DNA of 64,000 nt from Tritrichomonas foetus (Eukaryota > Parabasalia > Tritrichomonadida > Tritrichomonadidae): positions 8,317 through 72,316 of the forward strand of contig MLAK01000554.1 in assembly GCA_001839685.1 (NCBI GenBank). The letters are read 5' to 3'. The first letter of the stretch is position 1. Each line of letters starts with the position of its first letter. The translations under genes and the position numbers were made by a program. Below the pieces are notes generated by a model. It ran no database searches, was not told the origin of the DNA, and saw only the letters and a program-made list of their open reading frames with translations. Below, one piece after another: positions 30,320 to 41,167 of this stretch.

Positions 30320-32189
30320 ATGTTTTTGATTTTCTTTGCTCTGGTAGGAGCATCAAAAATAGAGAATCAAAAAATAATCAAAGATTGTAAAACTACAAAT
30401 CAAAATTGCGCTTCATGTCAAACTGGCAATGACGCATCATGCGAAACCTGCAAAGATGGTTATTATCTAAAGGATGGTGAGAATAGAAACAAAATTTGTT
30501 CTTCTTGTGCTGAAGGATGTCAAAAATGTTCAACCGAGAACACATGTTCCAAGTGTAAAGATGAATTTGAATTAAAGGAAGGAAAATGTGAAGTCAAACA
30601 AGTTGTAAAAACAAAAGTAATTATTTGCTTCGTTCTAGATCAGGAAAACAAAGATGATTGCGATTCTCACAAATGTAAGGATACTGACAAAGAATGTGAA
30701 AACATTGTTGTTGAAAATTCAAAAGAATTGACCAAAACATTAGAAGAAAAGAAAGATTATCCAGTGATTGAAATAATTGTCATTGGAAACCCAACAGATC
30801 CTGTAAATCTTCCTGAAGCAAATTTGAAATCAGTTTCAATATCAACTTATGAAAAGGAATCAATTCAAAAATCAATTCAGAAATCAATTAAAGCAGATGA
30901 TCAAACAAAGAGTGATGTAACATTAGAAGTTATCCCTTCAGCAGATACAACAAAAACGATAGAAAAACTTTATCTAAGTGGGATTGTTTTATCAATTAAA
31001 AAAAATCCTATCAATATCACAACAATTATTTTTGGTGAAAAATCGAAATTGACAGGAAATGCAATAATTCAAACAGCCATCGTTAATTCAGAAACGATTT
31101 CAAATCTTGGTGAAGGAATCAAAATATCACGTCTTATTATTAACGGAAATATTGATAAAACTAGTAAAGTTACATTCACAGAAACCTCATTCATTTGGGA
31201 AATTTCAAAACAAAACAATGTTACGATCACACCGAAAGCAGATAAATCATATTCAGCTGACAATGTTTTCTTCCATTTCACTACAAACCAGTCAACAACA
31301 GAAATCATATATTCATTAGAAAATAATACTACAACAATATTACCATTAACATCATTATTTGGTGATGTTGATCTTGATGGAAAAGAAAATGTACCAAATG
31401 ATGGACAAGAAGAAAAACAAAATGATGGACAAGAAGAAAAACAAAATGATGGACAAGAAGAAAAACAAAATGATGGACAAGAAGAAAAACAAAATGATGG
31501 ACAAGAAGAAAAACAAAATGATGGACAAGAAGAAAAACAAAATGATGGACAAGAAGAAAAACAAAATGATGGACAAGAAGAAAAACAAAATGATGGACAA
31601 GAAGAAAAACAAAATGATGGACAAGAAGAAAAACAAAATGATGGACAAGAAGAAAAACAAAATGNNNNNNNNNNNNNNNNNNNNNNNNNNNNNNNNNNNN
31701 NNNNNNNNNNNNNNNNNNNNNNNNNNNNNNNNNNNNNNNNNNNNNNNNNNNNNNNNNNNNNNNNNNNNNNNNNNNNNNNNNNNNNNNNNNNNNNNNNNNN
31801 NNNNNNNNNNNNNNNNNNNNNNNNNNNNNNNNNNNNNNNNNNNNNNNNNNNNNNNNNNTGGTCAGAAAGATGAATTTAAATTAGATGAAGAAAACATACC
31901 ATCAAGTATTAAAGTTATTCAATCAGACAATGGAACTATTCCAAATGATGATTCTATCATGCGACCAGGTGGTGAAGTAACAACAAACACAGACACAAGT
32001 ACAAACACAGATGGAGGAAGAAATGAAGAAGATTCTACAAAACCAACAGAACAAAGAAAGAAAGGTTTAACAGGAGGTGCAATTGCAGGTATTATTATTT
32101 CATGTGTTGTTGTTGTTGCAGGTATATGTGTTTCCGTCTTCTTTATCATCATCAAGAATAAGAAAGCACCAGTTTGTGCCAAACCATAA
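30320..32189 (+). CDS. cysteine-rich transmembrane surface protein with an acidic octapeptide repeat (spans an assembly gap)
   Basis: The ATG at 30320 begins a signal peptide (MFLIFFALVGASK), then a short cysteine-rich region (about residues 20-95) with CxxC motifs and GYYLKDGE. A beta-rich domain follows that is homologous to the first gene, ending in the shared stretch TTNQSTTEIIYSLENNTTTI and LFGDVDLDGK. Eleven perfect copies of DGQEEKQN follow, then 194 n. After the gap the sequence encodes the same last 110 residues as the first gene, with no difference by eye, ending in the membrane helix and NKKAPVCAKP. The frame before the gap and the frame after it differ, which only means that the gap length is not real. 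One gene is the simplest reading. The long cysteine-rich repeats of the first copy are absent here. Confidence 0.8.
31400..31663 (+). repeat. 24-bp tandem repeat, eleven copies, running into a gap
   Basis: Eleven perfect 24-base units encode DGQEEKQN. The array ends at the start of the n-run at 31665, so the true copy number is unknown and probably larger. The length keeps the reading frame. Confidence 0.95.
31665..31858. other. assembly gap (194 n)
   Basis: Unresolved bases inside the second surface-protein gene, at the end of a perfect tandem repeat. The gap removes the end of the repeat and the segment matching about 27310-27445 of the first gene. Confidence 0.99.
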
Positions 32190-32773
32190 CTATAAACATA
32201 AAAAGTCAATGAACTGTTTTTATTCAAAACTTTTTAATATAAAATGTCTCCTAAAGTCAAGAAAATCTATTTCATATTTATATCATAAACATATTTTTGA
32301 TATTTCTCAACCTAGAAATATCTGTACCAATCTCAAACCTTAATTATATTTCTCATTTTCTGATTTTTCAACCTTTTATTCATTTAACAATAAAGTAATC
32401 AGGTTCATTTAACAAGGATGTGAACTATTTCTCCAAAATTTCGTTTATTAATTTTAAACAAAACTTTAAAGAAGAATAAACTGATAATTAAATTTAATAA
32501 GTGTTGAGAATACAAAAAATATCACATTTTAATGTCAATGGTATTTAAATTTAGTCATAATTGTTGAGAGAGAATAATAGATATAGATATAAAGAATAAA
32601 TCTTCATTAGAGGTTTAAAGTTACAATATTCATATATTCTATGTATTTGCCTTTCACGAAAATATGATCAGAAACATCGTTTATTGTCTATATATGAAAA
32701 ATAGTCTTTCATTTGGAAAGAATTTTCAAATTATAATTCGCGCAACGCGTTTTCAAACATCATCCAACATGTT
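32190..32773. other. intergenic, convergent gene ends
   Basis: This 584-base A/T-rich gap lies between the second surface-protein gene (plus) and the helical protein gene (minus). The sequence after the stop differs from that after the first surface-protein gene, so the near-identity between the two genes ends at about the stop codon. No gene is visible. Confidence 0.6.
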
Positions 32774-34522
32774 CTATTGACATATTCCATATTGGTTAAA
32801 ACTAGTTTCTTCTATTAAGTCAGAAGCATCATTTTGAATAATATTAAATTTTATTAATCTATTCATTACTCCATTCATCAAATGAGTCAAATTCTCAAAA
32901 TTGTGTCCAAAATTATCGTTTTCGAGATCTTGGCTGCCAGCATTTTCCATATAAAAATCAATAAGATCAGGAAAGGCATCAACAATAGCAGAAGTATAAT
33001 CATGAGATGAGTATAATAAAAGTGTGGAAATAAATTCAACACTAGCTTCCTTCACACGGAAGGATTCATAAAAAAATGCGTTAATTCCGGCTTCAATTAG
33101 CGAAAATGGTATTTTTTTCACATGTGTGCGATGAGTAGCCAATTTTGCCAGAATTTCAAAAACAACTTCATTGAAATTTTCAAAGTAAGTGTCATGCGAG
33201 TTCTGAGTAGTGTCGATTATTCTTTGAAAGCATTCCAAAAGCTGAGAAATTGAAGACGAACCAAAACATGAACTATTTGAAGATATTTCTCGAATGACAT
33301 AAAGAACATCAAAAACATTTTCTTGTAATAAACATAAAATCGCATCAACGATTGAATCAGATAAAAAAAACTGAGAATTATCATTTAAATAAGTGTTATT
33401 TTGTCCAAAATCATTGTTTAAGTCATGATAATTAGACATTTCATTCTGATTCCCAAATATTTTGTGGTTAAAAAGAGTCTCTAAACTATTTGGATTATTC
33501 CATTTCCGAATAAAAAATTTACGTTTATCGCTTGTAATCATATTAAAAAGTAAATATAAAACACTTTCAGATGAACTATCAAAATATTCGAGTGCTTTGA
33601 GGATTTTGAAATAAACTTGTTCAATAATTCCATCTCGATCTAAAACAGCTAGGCTTGCAGATGTGATAAAAAATGAAGAAAGTGCAGCATAAACATAATA
33701 TTTGATCTCTTTTAAATGGCCATGTTGAACATAGTTTTCAATTTCCATAACTTTTTCGAATATTAAAAAAAAAGTAGAATTGATCAAAAAATTATTCGGA
33801 ACACTATTCGAAAAATAATCAGATGAGTTTCCCCCACCATTCTTTCCCCACGTATTTGCATATAATACAGAAAAGGTATTGAGTGAAACATGGTTTAATG
33901 TGGAAATGATGTGAGAAGAAATACTGTTTCCTAAATTATTCATTGAATATTTTGGAGCATCTGATATTAATTTCTTTGTTGGATGTTCTGAACAAAAAAA
34001 TTGATTTTTGTTTGGAAAAATGTTTAAAAGCTGGTTTTTGGAATTTTTAATTTTATTTAACTCGTAATCAAGAAAGTCTCCTTTGAATAGTTCTGTAATA
34101 AAATAAAGAGATAAATTAATAATACTTACTGGTTGTTCAATTGACAGAAATTGTAAAACTGAAGTAAGAAAATCATCTTTGTTTATGAAAACGGAATTTT
34201 GCTTGTATGCAATTGAACAACAACATGTAAGCATAGAAACTATCAAATGATTTGAAGGATCCCCATCGAAAATATCTTTAATAAATTCGAAAAAGTGAAA
34301 ACCCTCAAAAAATTGAATTTCACATGGATATTCCAAAATATAATCTGATATGTCTTCAAAGGCTTGACACAAACTTGGTTCATCACTTGCATCAAATAAT
34401 GAAGAAAAAAATCCATTTAATGGATTCTTAGAAAGTTTGCTTTTCTCAAACTTAGTAACATCTTCAAATATTTTGGCCTTTACTCTTTTATTTATTGTTT
34501 GCTTGTAGGTGCTGATATTCAT
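32774..34522 (-). CDS. helical-repeat (ARM-like) protein of unknown function
   Basis: The first in-frame ATG is at 34522; the frame extends to a GTG at 34546. The 582-residue product is dominated by amphipathic helix-rich stretches without membrane segments, for example DEPSLCQAFEDISDYILEYP, PVSIINLSLYFITELFKGDF and LLFNMITSDKRKFFI. This is the texture of armadillo/HEAT-like scaffold proteins common in trichomonads. Two linkers rich in Asn/Ser break the pattern. I recognise no catalytic motif and no specific family. Convergent with the surface-protein gene on the left, it shares an upstream region of about 0.9 kb with the end of the large gene on the right. Confidence 0.75.
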   Translation of the reverse strand: MNISTYKQTINKRVKAKIFEDVTKFEKSKLSKNPLNGFFSSLFDASDEPSLCQAFEDISDYILEYPCEIQFFEGFHFFEFIKDIFDGDPSNHLIVSMLTCCCSIAYKQNSVFINKDDFLTSVLQFLSIEQPVSIINLSLYFITELFKGDFLDYELNKIKNSKNQLLNIFPNKNQFFCSEHPTKKLISDAPKYSMNNLGNSISSHIISTLNHVSLNTFSVLYANTWGKNGGGNSSDYFSNSVPNNFLINSTFFLIFEKVMEIENYVQHGHLKEIKYYVYAALSSFFITSASLAVLDRDGIIEQVYFKILKALEYFDSSSESVLYLLFNMITSDKRKFFIRKWNNPNSLETLFNHKIFGNQNEMSNYHDLNNDFGQNNTYLNDNSQFFLSDSIVDAILCLLQENVFDVLYVIREISSNSSCFGSSSISQLLECFQRIIDTTQNSHDTYFENFNEVVFEILAKLATHRTHVKKIPFSLIEAGINAFFYESFRVKEASVEFISTLLLYSSHDYTSAIVDAFPDLIDFYMENAGSQDLENDNFGHNFENLTHLMNGVMNRLIKFNIIQNDASDLIEETSFNQYGICQ

Positions 34523-35454
34523 AATGACAAAATCGAATAATTTCACTTTTTGAGTCGATAAATAGTCGAAGAAAATTTTCCTCCTTTTGAATCTTACAGC
34601 AATTCTTTTTGATCTAATGGAGCTATATTTTCAGCATATGTTTAAGATTATATAACTAAGTTAATAAATGAAAGTTATTCATTTTTACATGGAATAAATG
34701 ATTTTCGATGATTCAATTCATTAATTACTCATTGCAGAGGTTTTTCATGATGTGTTGAATTCTAAAGATGTAATCTAAGTAAACTCAAATTGAAAATTCA
34801 TAATGATATTAATATGATCGTTCAATACCCGAATAATAATTCATTAATTTATTGATCAACAACAACAAGTAAAAAAAAAGTTTTATTTGAATGTTTAATT
34901 TAATTTAAATGAATAATCTTGAGAAAAGTTAACTCTTTGTTTGATTAAGAACTTTACTTTGCATTTATGAGAAAAATGATGGAAAACATTGGTTTTTCTT
35001 TCCTTTAATCAGCTTTAGTTAAGTTAACTTACAACTAAATCATTGGTTGTTTGCCACATGTATTATTTCATCATTGCCCATCCTCAAAAAGCAATCAATT
35101 TGGAATAATTACAATAAAAATAATGAAATATTATTAGGATTGTTTTATACATGTAAAATCTCTTTTAAATCATATAAATACTTTTTAATGATTTGATGAT
35201 TCAAAGGAAACTTTTCTTCCCAGAATTATCAAGTTTCTAATTCGGTAATTTTCTTTCTATTTCTACTTTTTCCGGTGCATATATTTACAGTAAATATTTT
35301 GAAGCACCCACTACAAGTTTCCGAATAATATTCATTCTATGAATCATAAAATGATAATAATCAAAGAATAACAAAACAAAGAATCATTAATCATAACATT
35401 TTATAATATATTTTAGTCGCAATAATATTAATAAAAAATAAAAGAAACAACAAT
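34523..35454. other. intergenic region
   Basis: About 930 bases between two minus-strand genes. It is A/T-rich with short homopolymers and no open frame or repeat that I can support. It should contain the promoter of the helical-repeat gene and the 3' end of the 1720-residue gene. Confidence 0.6.
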
Positions 35455-38400
35455 TTACAAGAGAGAACAAATTTGATCAAACAAATCTTTTTCACCAAGC
35501 TGAGCTGCTCTTGCTGCAATGTACGGTAAATATTCATGTATTTCTTTATCTTGACTCAAAGAAAGAATTCCAATTGCTTCACCAAGAAAGTCATATTCAA
35601 TGAAATATTGAACCTGTCTCTTCAATGAACTGCCAGACAAAATTAATGGAATAATATTTGACCAATTTTGAGTCAATGATAATTCCATCATTAAAAGTGG
35701 AATCAATTCAGTACAAACTTCTTTATATCTATATGAATATGTGTTTAAGAATGTTTCAATTAAATCAAAACTGAAATGAGCCATTTCTTTCGCTAGTTTT
35801 GCTGCTACATTTTTCATTTTCACACTGTTTGGATATTCGATAACAATTCTTTCAAATATGTCATCTCGATAAGCAAGAAGAAACATAGAACAACAATTGG
35901 AAGCAGCAATATCAGTATTATTTAATATATCGTATTCTTCAGTAAATTGGAGGGAATTTTCCAGAAAATGATAGAAAATTTCCGCTTGTAAGTCAACTTT
36001 ATCTTTAAAAGCTGAGATTGATTCGAGTGTTTCATTCTTTGAGAAAATTGATCCATTCGATGAAGCTGGAACGGGCATTTTCTTCATTCGCATTAAAACG
36101 CTTTCTTGTAAACAGTTTTTCGCATGTTCAATGAAATAAAGTCGATTAGTGTTTACTTGAAACGCTTTTACAGCAATTTTTGCGGAGTCTTCCATTCGAT
36201 TTTGGAAAAAGAGCAAAGATGAAAGTAAAGAAAACATTTCATTTTTCTCAAAATGTGCTGCAAGGGCCTCGAATAAAGAAGAAGTCAAAAGCATCTCAGA
36301 ATCTTGAGTTCTCAAAAATGTCAATAATTTAGTTGGATCTAGACTGGAATAATAAAAAGAAGATGGATAGAAATCATGAACAAAACATTCTTCTCGCTTA
36401 TTGTCTTCTGGGATGCTCATGAGGAGTTGATAAGCTGTTCCATAATTGTTGGAAGCGATTAAAATTTTCAATGATAATGATAGTGAAGAATAATGGGTGG
36501 CATAAAATTTCAATTCAAATGGGTGAACGATTATAGCTTCGTACTTATTAGTTCGAGATTTGCTTATTGCTTTTTTCTTGTCATTTGAAAGATTTGAGTT
36601 GCTTTGAACACCAGAATTTTGAATGACAGCTCTGTTTTGGGTTGGACTGATTGTTTGGTCGTTCGACGTGATTAAGTTTTTCATGTTAATATTTACAGTT
36701 GGCGTTTGATTGTGGTCAGTATCGTTGATTATACTGTTAATATAATCTATATATTGGTACTTTATATCAACTGGTATGTTGTTTATGTTTACTTCATCGT
36801 TGAAAATGCTTGAGATATTATCAAGGGAAGCTGAAACCCTTCTTTTTCGGGAATCAATTTTCCTTTGTGGGAAGAATGTGTTTATTATAAATTTAGTATC
36901 ATAAATCGAATTCAAACACAATGAGGAGTAAAAAGGATGTTCAAGGTCTATTTTGGGTGATTTTTGACCAAATGGATGAAAAGTGTCAATGAAAATTTTC
37001 TTGTCTTTTTCAGAAAGCAAAATTTTCCTGGCATCAGGAAGTAAACCGAGATAAATATTTGATAATACACGATGAAGGAGTAAGTTATCTTTGTCACCAT
37101 CAAAAACATTCAAAATTACCTTTTCTAATTCAAATAGATCTAATTTATATATAATTGAGAGCCAATATTCGGAAAATTTAGAATTCTGTCCAAACAATGC
37201 AAAATTATATTCACACTTGTATTTTCGATAGATTCTTTCCATAAGAATATGATAGAGAGCATCAATATTCATCATTGAAAGAATTGAATGGTTAATATGC
37301 AGAAAATAGTATTTAATAAAACGAATATTTTTAATAGCTTTTTCTTCATCTTCATTTGATTTAACGGAAATTGATTGTATAAATTCACAAATTCTAGTCT
37401 TCCATTGATTTTTAATATCTTCATTGTGATTAAATAGTGGATATAAATGGTGAACAAATTTAATGAAAGTCTTGAAATCAGATACACTTTGAATTATTTT
37501 CTTCATAATTTGATCAGTAATTATGAAGTGATGGGATTTTGTGATTTCAAATACATGATTAGGGTTATTAATGAACGCATCAGCAACTGAATCATTGTTG
37601 AAAATGGTTGAACATCGGCGAATAGCAGTAGGTAAAGATTGGAAGCATTCGAAATCATTTCGAAGATTAATTGGAGTATAGTTTCGAATTAAATCAATTA
37701 TTAGGTATTCTTGTTCATTTTCATTTGCCACTTGGCCATTTACACAGAAAAAGTTCTTGGTATTACAAAAATGTTGAGTTAAAAGTATATATTTTTCTGG
37801 GAGATGTAAAAAGAGTCGTTCAATGACTCCTTTATTAATAATTGTATGATTTTTAGAATCATATTCTATTGTTAGATTCTGTAGAAGTTGATGTGTTAAT
37901 TCATCACTATTGTCAGGTTTTAATTGGATGAAATTCACTGCGTCATCAATAAGGCCTTTTTCAATATAATAAGTAATAAAATCAGAATCAGAATTTAAGT
38001 GATTTTCTTTCTGATTAAAAATAAAGTGAATTTGTTGTAAATATGAAGAATGCTCCTTTGGTGCGACATATTCTATCATAAGTAAGAGTCGGTACATTTC
38101 TTCATTATATTCATTTGGCTGGCTTACCGAGAGAAGTTTGTAGAGTCTGTTTGGATCAACTTTATAAAATCCACAACCATCAAAATCAAGATGAGTATTT
38201 TTCTTTACCAAATCAATTATTTTATAATATAATTGTTCTTCAGATAAGTCACCTTCATTAACTTTATGAGCATCATCATTATTAGCAAATAAATTAGAAT
38301 TTGAATTTTGAATCATTTTCATAGCTTTGATTTCTAGTGGATAATCTTTTTCATATTTTTCATAAAAGTAAGAATCAACTGTGAAAATATCCTGACGTTC

Positions 38401-40617
38401 AATAACTAGTTCAAATAATGATACATGGAAAAAGTGACAATATTCTTCAGCTTTTTCAACATTGCCAGAATTCAAAAGTCCACTGAGTGGTAAAAGTATG
38501 TCAAAATCTTCAAAAATAGAAGAAGGTTCAATATAAGGACATATCATACAATATGAATAGAATTTTGAGAGATGACCCAAAAACTTTGTGAGTGATTTGG
38601 ACACTTGAATAATAGATTGGAATTCGGAATAATTCTCACTGCCACCTAAAAAGACAGTAAATTCGTCATTGAAGTTTTGGGCAAACTGAGTAATATTGAG
38701 CCATTTCTTTTCCTCGGTTTCTCCTCGCCTTTCTTTAATTAATTTTTCGATATCTTCAATTGGAATTCCAACTTTTTGAGAAAAGATTGTAATGGTATCA
38801 ATGATGTCATTCAAATTTTCTTTATACTCAAATTGAATTGTTGCGATTTCAAGTAAAGATTCATCTTTATTTTTGGGTTTATTTAAATTCTTTTGTAATT
38901 TCTGTTGTTGTTGTTGAAGTTTTGACCATAATTTATCGTCATTTTCTTTATTTTCTATAAACCCATTTTCATCCACAATTAAAGATAATTCAAAATTTAA
39001 AAGATCAGTGAATTCAACTGCTTCAGTTGGGATTTGATGTTTTTTCCCGATAATGTAAATCGAATATGCTAGTAAAAATAAGTATCTCATTAACCCACTT
39101 TTGGATAATTCATATGCAATTCCATATCTTTTATTGTCTAGAGCAGCAAATATTTCATTTGGATCACGAATAAATAAGCTATTGAAATCTTGATTAGTGA
39201 CTTTTGAAACTCGTAATAGACCTTCTGCGATTTGAATATTATCTGTATAGAGACATAAAATACTGAGTAAAGATTTTGCGTAAGATGATGAAACAACAAA
39301 CTGTCCAGTACTTTTTCTGAGGAATAGCAAAGAAAATAAATCCAAGCAAATAGAATGTTTTATGCTTTTATTCTTAATTTCTCGCAATAAACTGGATATA
39401 TCATTGAAGAATGTTTTCGTTTTAGCAACAGGAAAATTATAAACAAATGTTCTTAATACGTTGTAACACTTAATAAAATCAAAATCCATATCTTTATCAT
39501 GATCATTGATTTGATAATAATTCCTATTAGCATAATTCAAGATTTCTTTTTGGCTCAAAACAAATTCAAGCTGTTTTGGAAACGACATAACATTTAAATC
39601 AAAAACTGTGGTATCATTCGATGTTAGAAAAGAAATAACATTAGCAAGATCATAATCGTTTTTCATTCTCCTTAATAATTCGGCAGCTAAAGAAGTATCA
39701 TTATTAAAAGAATTAATATATTTCTCAACTTCTTCATTGTTTTCAATGTCAGAAAAGAATATTTGATGATAGGCGATTAATAAATACGGAATGATATGAG
39801 CTCTATTGTTAAATAAACGTAAATCATTTGGAATATGACTATATTCACCAATAGTTATATGTTCAAGGACTAAATGACTTGTTATATCAAAAAAATGAGA
39901 ATTGGAAACATTAGCTGTATTTAAGAGAGTGAAAAAATCAGAATTGAAAACATTTGGAAATTCATCAGGATATTGAATTTGAAGAGACATTCTTTTTTGA
40001 AGCATTTGAGAAAATTCACCATTTTGATAGTTGATTGGAGCTTTAAAAAAAAGCGGAGCATCATTCAAATCAATTGGAATACTTCTCAAAAAGTCAGCCG
40101 GTGGTTCTTGTAAAATATAGAAAAAATCAGTTCCCAAAATCTCGAAAAGCTTAGAAAGACCAACTTTTTGAATAATATTTTCAAAGATCTGACCATATAA
40201 GCATTCAAATACTCCTGGATATGATTCACTAAACACAATCAAATAAAAAGCAAGATTATGAACCTCAAATTGTTCTTTAATTTGCTTTTCTCCTTTTAAA
40301 TATGGCATGATAAAACGAACAACTTGGTCGTTGCTTTGAGACAAAAATTCGGACAGGAAATATTCGTCAGCGTTTTTTGGATATTCAAACGATTCTAAAT
40401 GCCGTGAGATCATGCAAAATATTTTCCATCGAAATTCATGAAATTCCTTTGAATTTGTGGTTGATTTGAGCGTAGATTCGAGGAAAGAAATAAAAGAATC
40501 GATTTCGAAGTGTTTCAAAAATAAAAAAGCGCATTGAATGTCGTTTTCTGAAAGATAATAGGTACTATCTAATACTCGGCTTTTTGGATCGGGCGAAAGG
40601 GGAATAAATCTTTCCAT
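35455..40617 (-). CDS. very large alpha-solenoid-like protein of unknown function
   Basis: A 1720-residue protein starting at an ATG, the largest gene in the window. The chain is almost wholly helical in character, with no membrane helices and no catalytic motif that I can see. The last 350 residues show regular repeats of paired helices (NYGTAYQLLMSIPEDNKREE, HFEKNEMFSLLSSLLFFQNR, NRMEDSAKIAVKAFQVNTNR, VQYFIEYDFLGEAIGILSLS) typical of alpha-solenoids in membrane-trafficking or cilium proteins. The end is loosely reminiscent of spatacsin/spastizin or HOPS-type proteins, but I cannot name the family. A short Gln run (about residue 570) and an Asn/Thr-rich linker (about 1290-1350) break the chain. 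The stop codon is followed by A (TAAA). Confidence 0.85.
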   Translation of the reverse strand: MERFIPLSPDPKSRVLDSTYYLSENDIQCAFLFLKHFEIDSFISFLESTLKSTTNSKEFHEFRWKIFCMISRHLESFEYPKNADEYFLSEFLSQSNDQVVRFIMPYLKGEKQIKEQFEVHNLAFYLIVFSESYPGVFECLYGQIFENIIQKVGLSKLFEILGTDFFYILQEPPADFLRSIPIDLNDAPLFFKAPINYQNGEFSQMLQKRMSLQIQYPDEFPNVFNSDFFTLLNTANVSNSHFFDITSHLVLEHITIGEYSHIPNDLRLFNNRAHIIPYLLIAYHQIFFSDIENNEEVEKYINSFNNDTSLAAELLRRMKNDYDLANVISFLTSNDTTVFDLNVMSFPKQLEFVLSQKEILNYANRNYYQINDHDKDMDFDFIKCYNVLRTFVYNFPVAKTKTFFNDISSLLREIKNKSIKHSICLDLFSLLFLRKSTGQFVVSSSYAKSLLSILCLYTDNIQIAEGLLRVSKVTNQDFNSLFIRDPNEIFAALDNKRYGIAYELSKSGLMRYLFLLAYSIYIIGKKHQIPTEAVEFTDLLNFELSLIVDENGFIENKENDDKLWSKLQQQQQKLQKNLNKPKNKDESLLEIATIQFEYKENLNDIIDTITIFSQKVGIPIEDIEKLIKERRGETEEKKWLNITQFAQNFNDEFTVFLGGSENYSEFQSIIQVSKSLTKFLGHLSKFYSYCMICPYIEPSSIFEDFDILLPLSGLLNSGNVEKAEEYCHFFHVSLFELVIERQDIFTVDSYFYEKYEKDYPLEIKAMKMIQNSNSNLFANNDDAHKVNEGDLSEEQLYYKIIDLVKKNTHLDFDGCGFYKVDPNRLYKLLSVSQPNEYNEEMYRLLLMIEYVAPKEHSSYLQQIHFIFNQKENHLNSDSDFITYYIEKGLIDDAVNFIQLKPDNSDELTHQLLQNLTIEYDSKNHTIINKGVIERLFLHLPEKYILLTQHFCNTKNFFCVNGQVANENEQEYLIIDLIRNYTPINLRNDFECFQSLPTAIRRCSTIFNNDSVADAFINNPNHVFEITKSHHFIITDQIMKKIIQSVSDFKTFIKFVHHLYPLFNHNEDIKNQWKTRICEFIQSISVKSNEDEEKAIKNIRFIKYYFLHINHSILSMMNIDALYHILMERIYRKYKCEYNFALFGQNSKFSEYWLSIIYKLDLFELEKVILNVFDGDKDNLLLHRVLSNIYLGLLPDARKILLSEKDKKIFIDTFHPFGQKSPKIDLEHPFYSSLCLNSIYDTKFIINTFFPQRKIDSRKRRVSASLDNISSIFNDEVNINNIPVDIKYQYIDYINSIINDTDHNQTPTVNINMKNLITSNDQTISPTQNRAVIQNSGVQSNSNLSNDKKKAISKSRTNKYEAIIVHPFELKFYATHYSSLSLSLKILIASNNYGTAYQLLMSIPEDNKREECFVHDFYPSSFYYSSLDPTKLLTFLRTQDSEMLLTSSLFEALAAHFEKNEMFSLLSSLLFFQNRMEDSAKIAVKAFQVNTNRLYFIEHAKNCLQESVLMRMKKMPVPASSNGSIFSKNETLESISAFKDKVDLQAEIFYHFLENSLQFTEEYDILNNTDIAASNCCSMFLLAYRDDIFERIVIEYPNSVKMKNVAAKLAKEMAHFSFDLIETFLNTYSYRYKEVCTELIPLLMMELSLTQNWSNIIPLILSGSSLKRQVQYFIEYDFLGEAIGILSLSQDKEIHEYLPYIAARAAQLGEKDLFDQICSLL

Positions 40618-40752
40618 GGAAAAGGAAAAATTCTTCTAAACGATAGGAATATATATTTTTTATATCATAAGTCATTATTCAATTATATGCATTGAATATT
40701 TCAAAATTTTGCCAATTTTCCCATTTGATCGCCCAAAAGTGCTGTTTCTTTT

Positions 40753-40965
40753 TCATTGGGTGTATCTGTTCGAGTAATCGCGAACGTTTATTCTGAGTAT
40801 TATATACACCACACTGATATTTTTTCCTTGATTCTCTTTCAAAATTTGAGCTAATGTTTTTGGTTTCTCACATTTGGATCCAATAAATGTGTCAACAGTA
40901 GTTACTTCTTCTGGATTATTTGGTTGATCTTTTTGTTGACATGATATTAGGTCGAAAAATTGCAT
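40753..40965 (-). CDS. possible small protein, 70 residues
   Basis: An ATG-initiated frame 136 bases upstream of the large helical gene on the same strand. The composition is protein-like and not A/T-driven in the middle (EEVTTVDTFIGSKCEKPKTL, then AQILKENQGKNISVVYI). There is no signal peptide or membrane helix. It may be a small gene or the remnant of a larger one. I recognise no family. Confidence 0.3.
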   Translation of the reverse strand: MQFFDLISCQQKDQPNNPEEVTTVDTFIGSKCEKPKTLAQILKENQGKNISVVYIILRINVRDYSNRYTQ

Positions 40966-41167
40966 TTTTAGTTTTCAATTCATCATTATTTTTATTTAGA
41001 TTTTTTAATTAATGTTGAACAAAAACCTTTTGATAATGCAGATCAATTATAATCTAAATTATGGTGTTCTTTTGGAACAACCCCTCTACTTATACAGGAT
41101 TTTTCCTTATATCATGGACAGAAGCTTCAATAAAGACATGATATAATTTGCCTATAAACTCGTTAAT

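Noticed and set aside
31355..31660. Open frame on the minus strand opposite the 24-base repeat
   Set aside because: It is a mirror of the repeat, giving a monotonous Phe/Leu/Ile chain with no other support.
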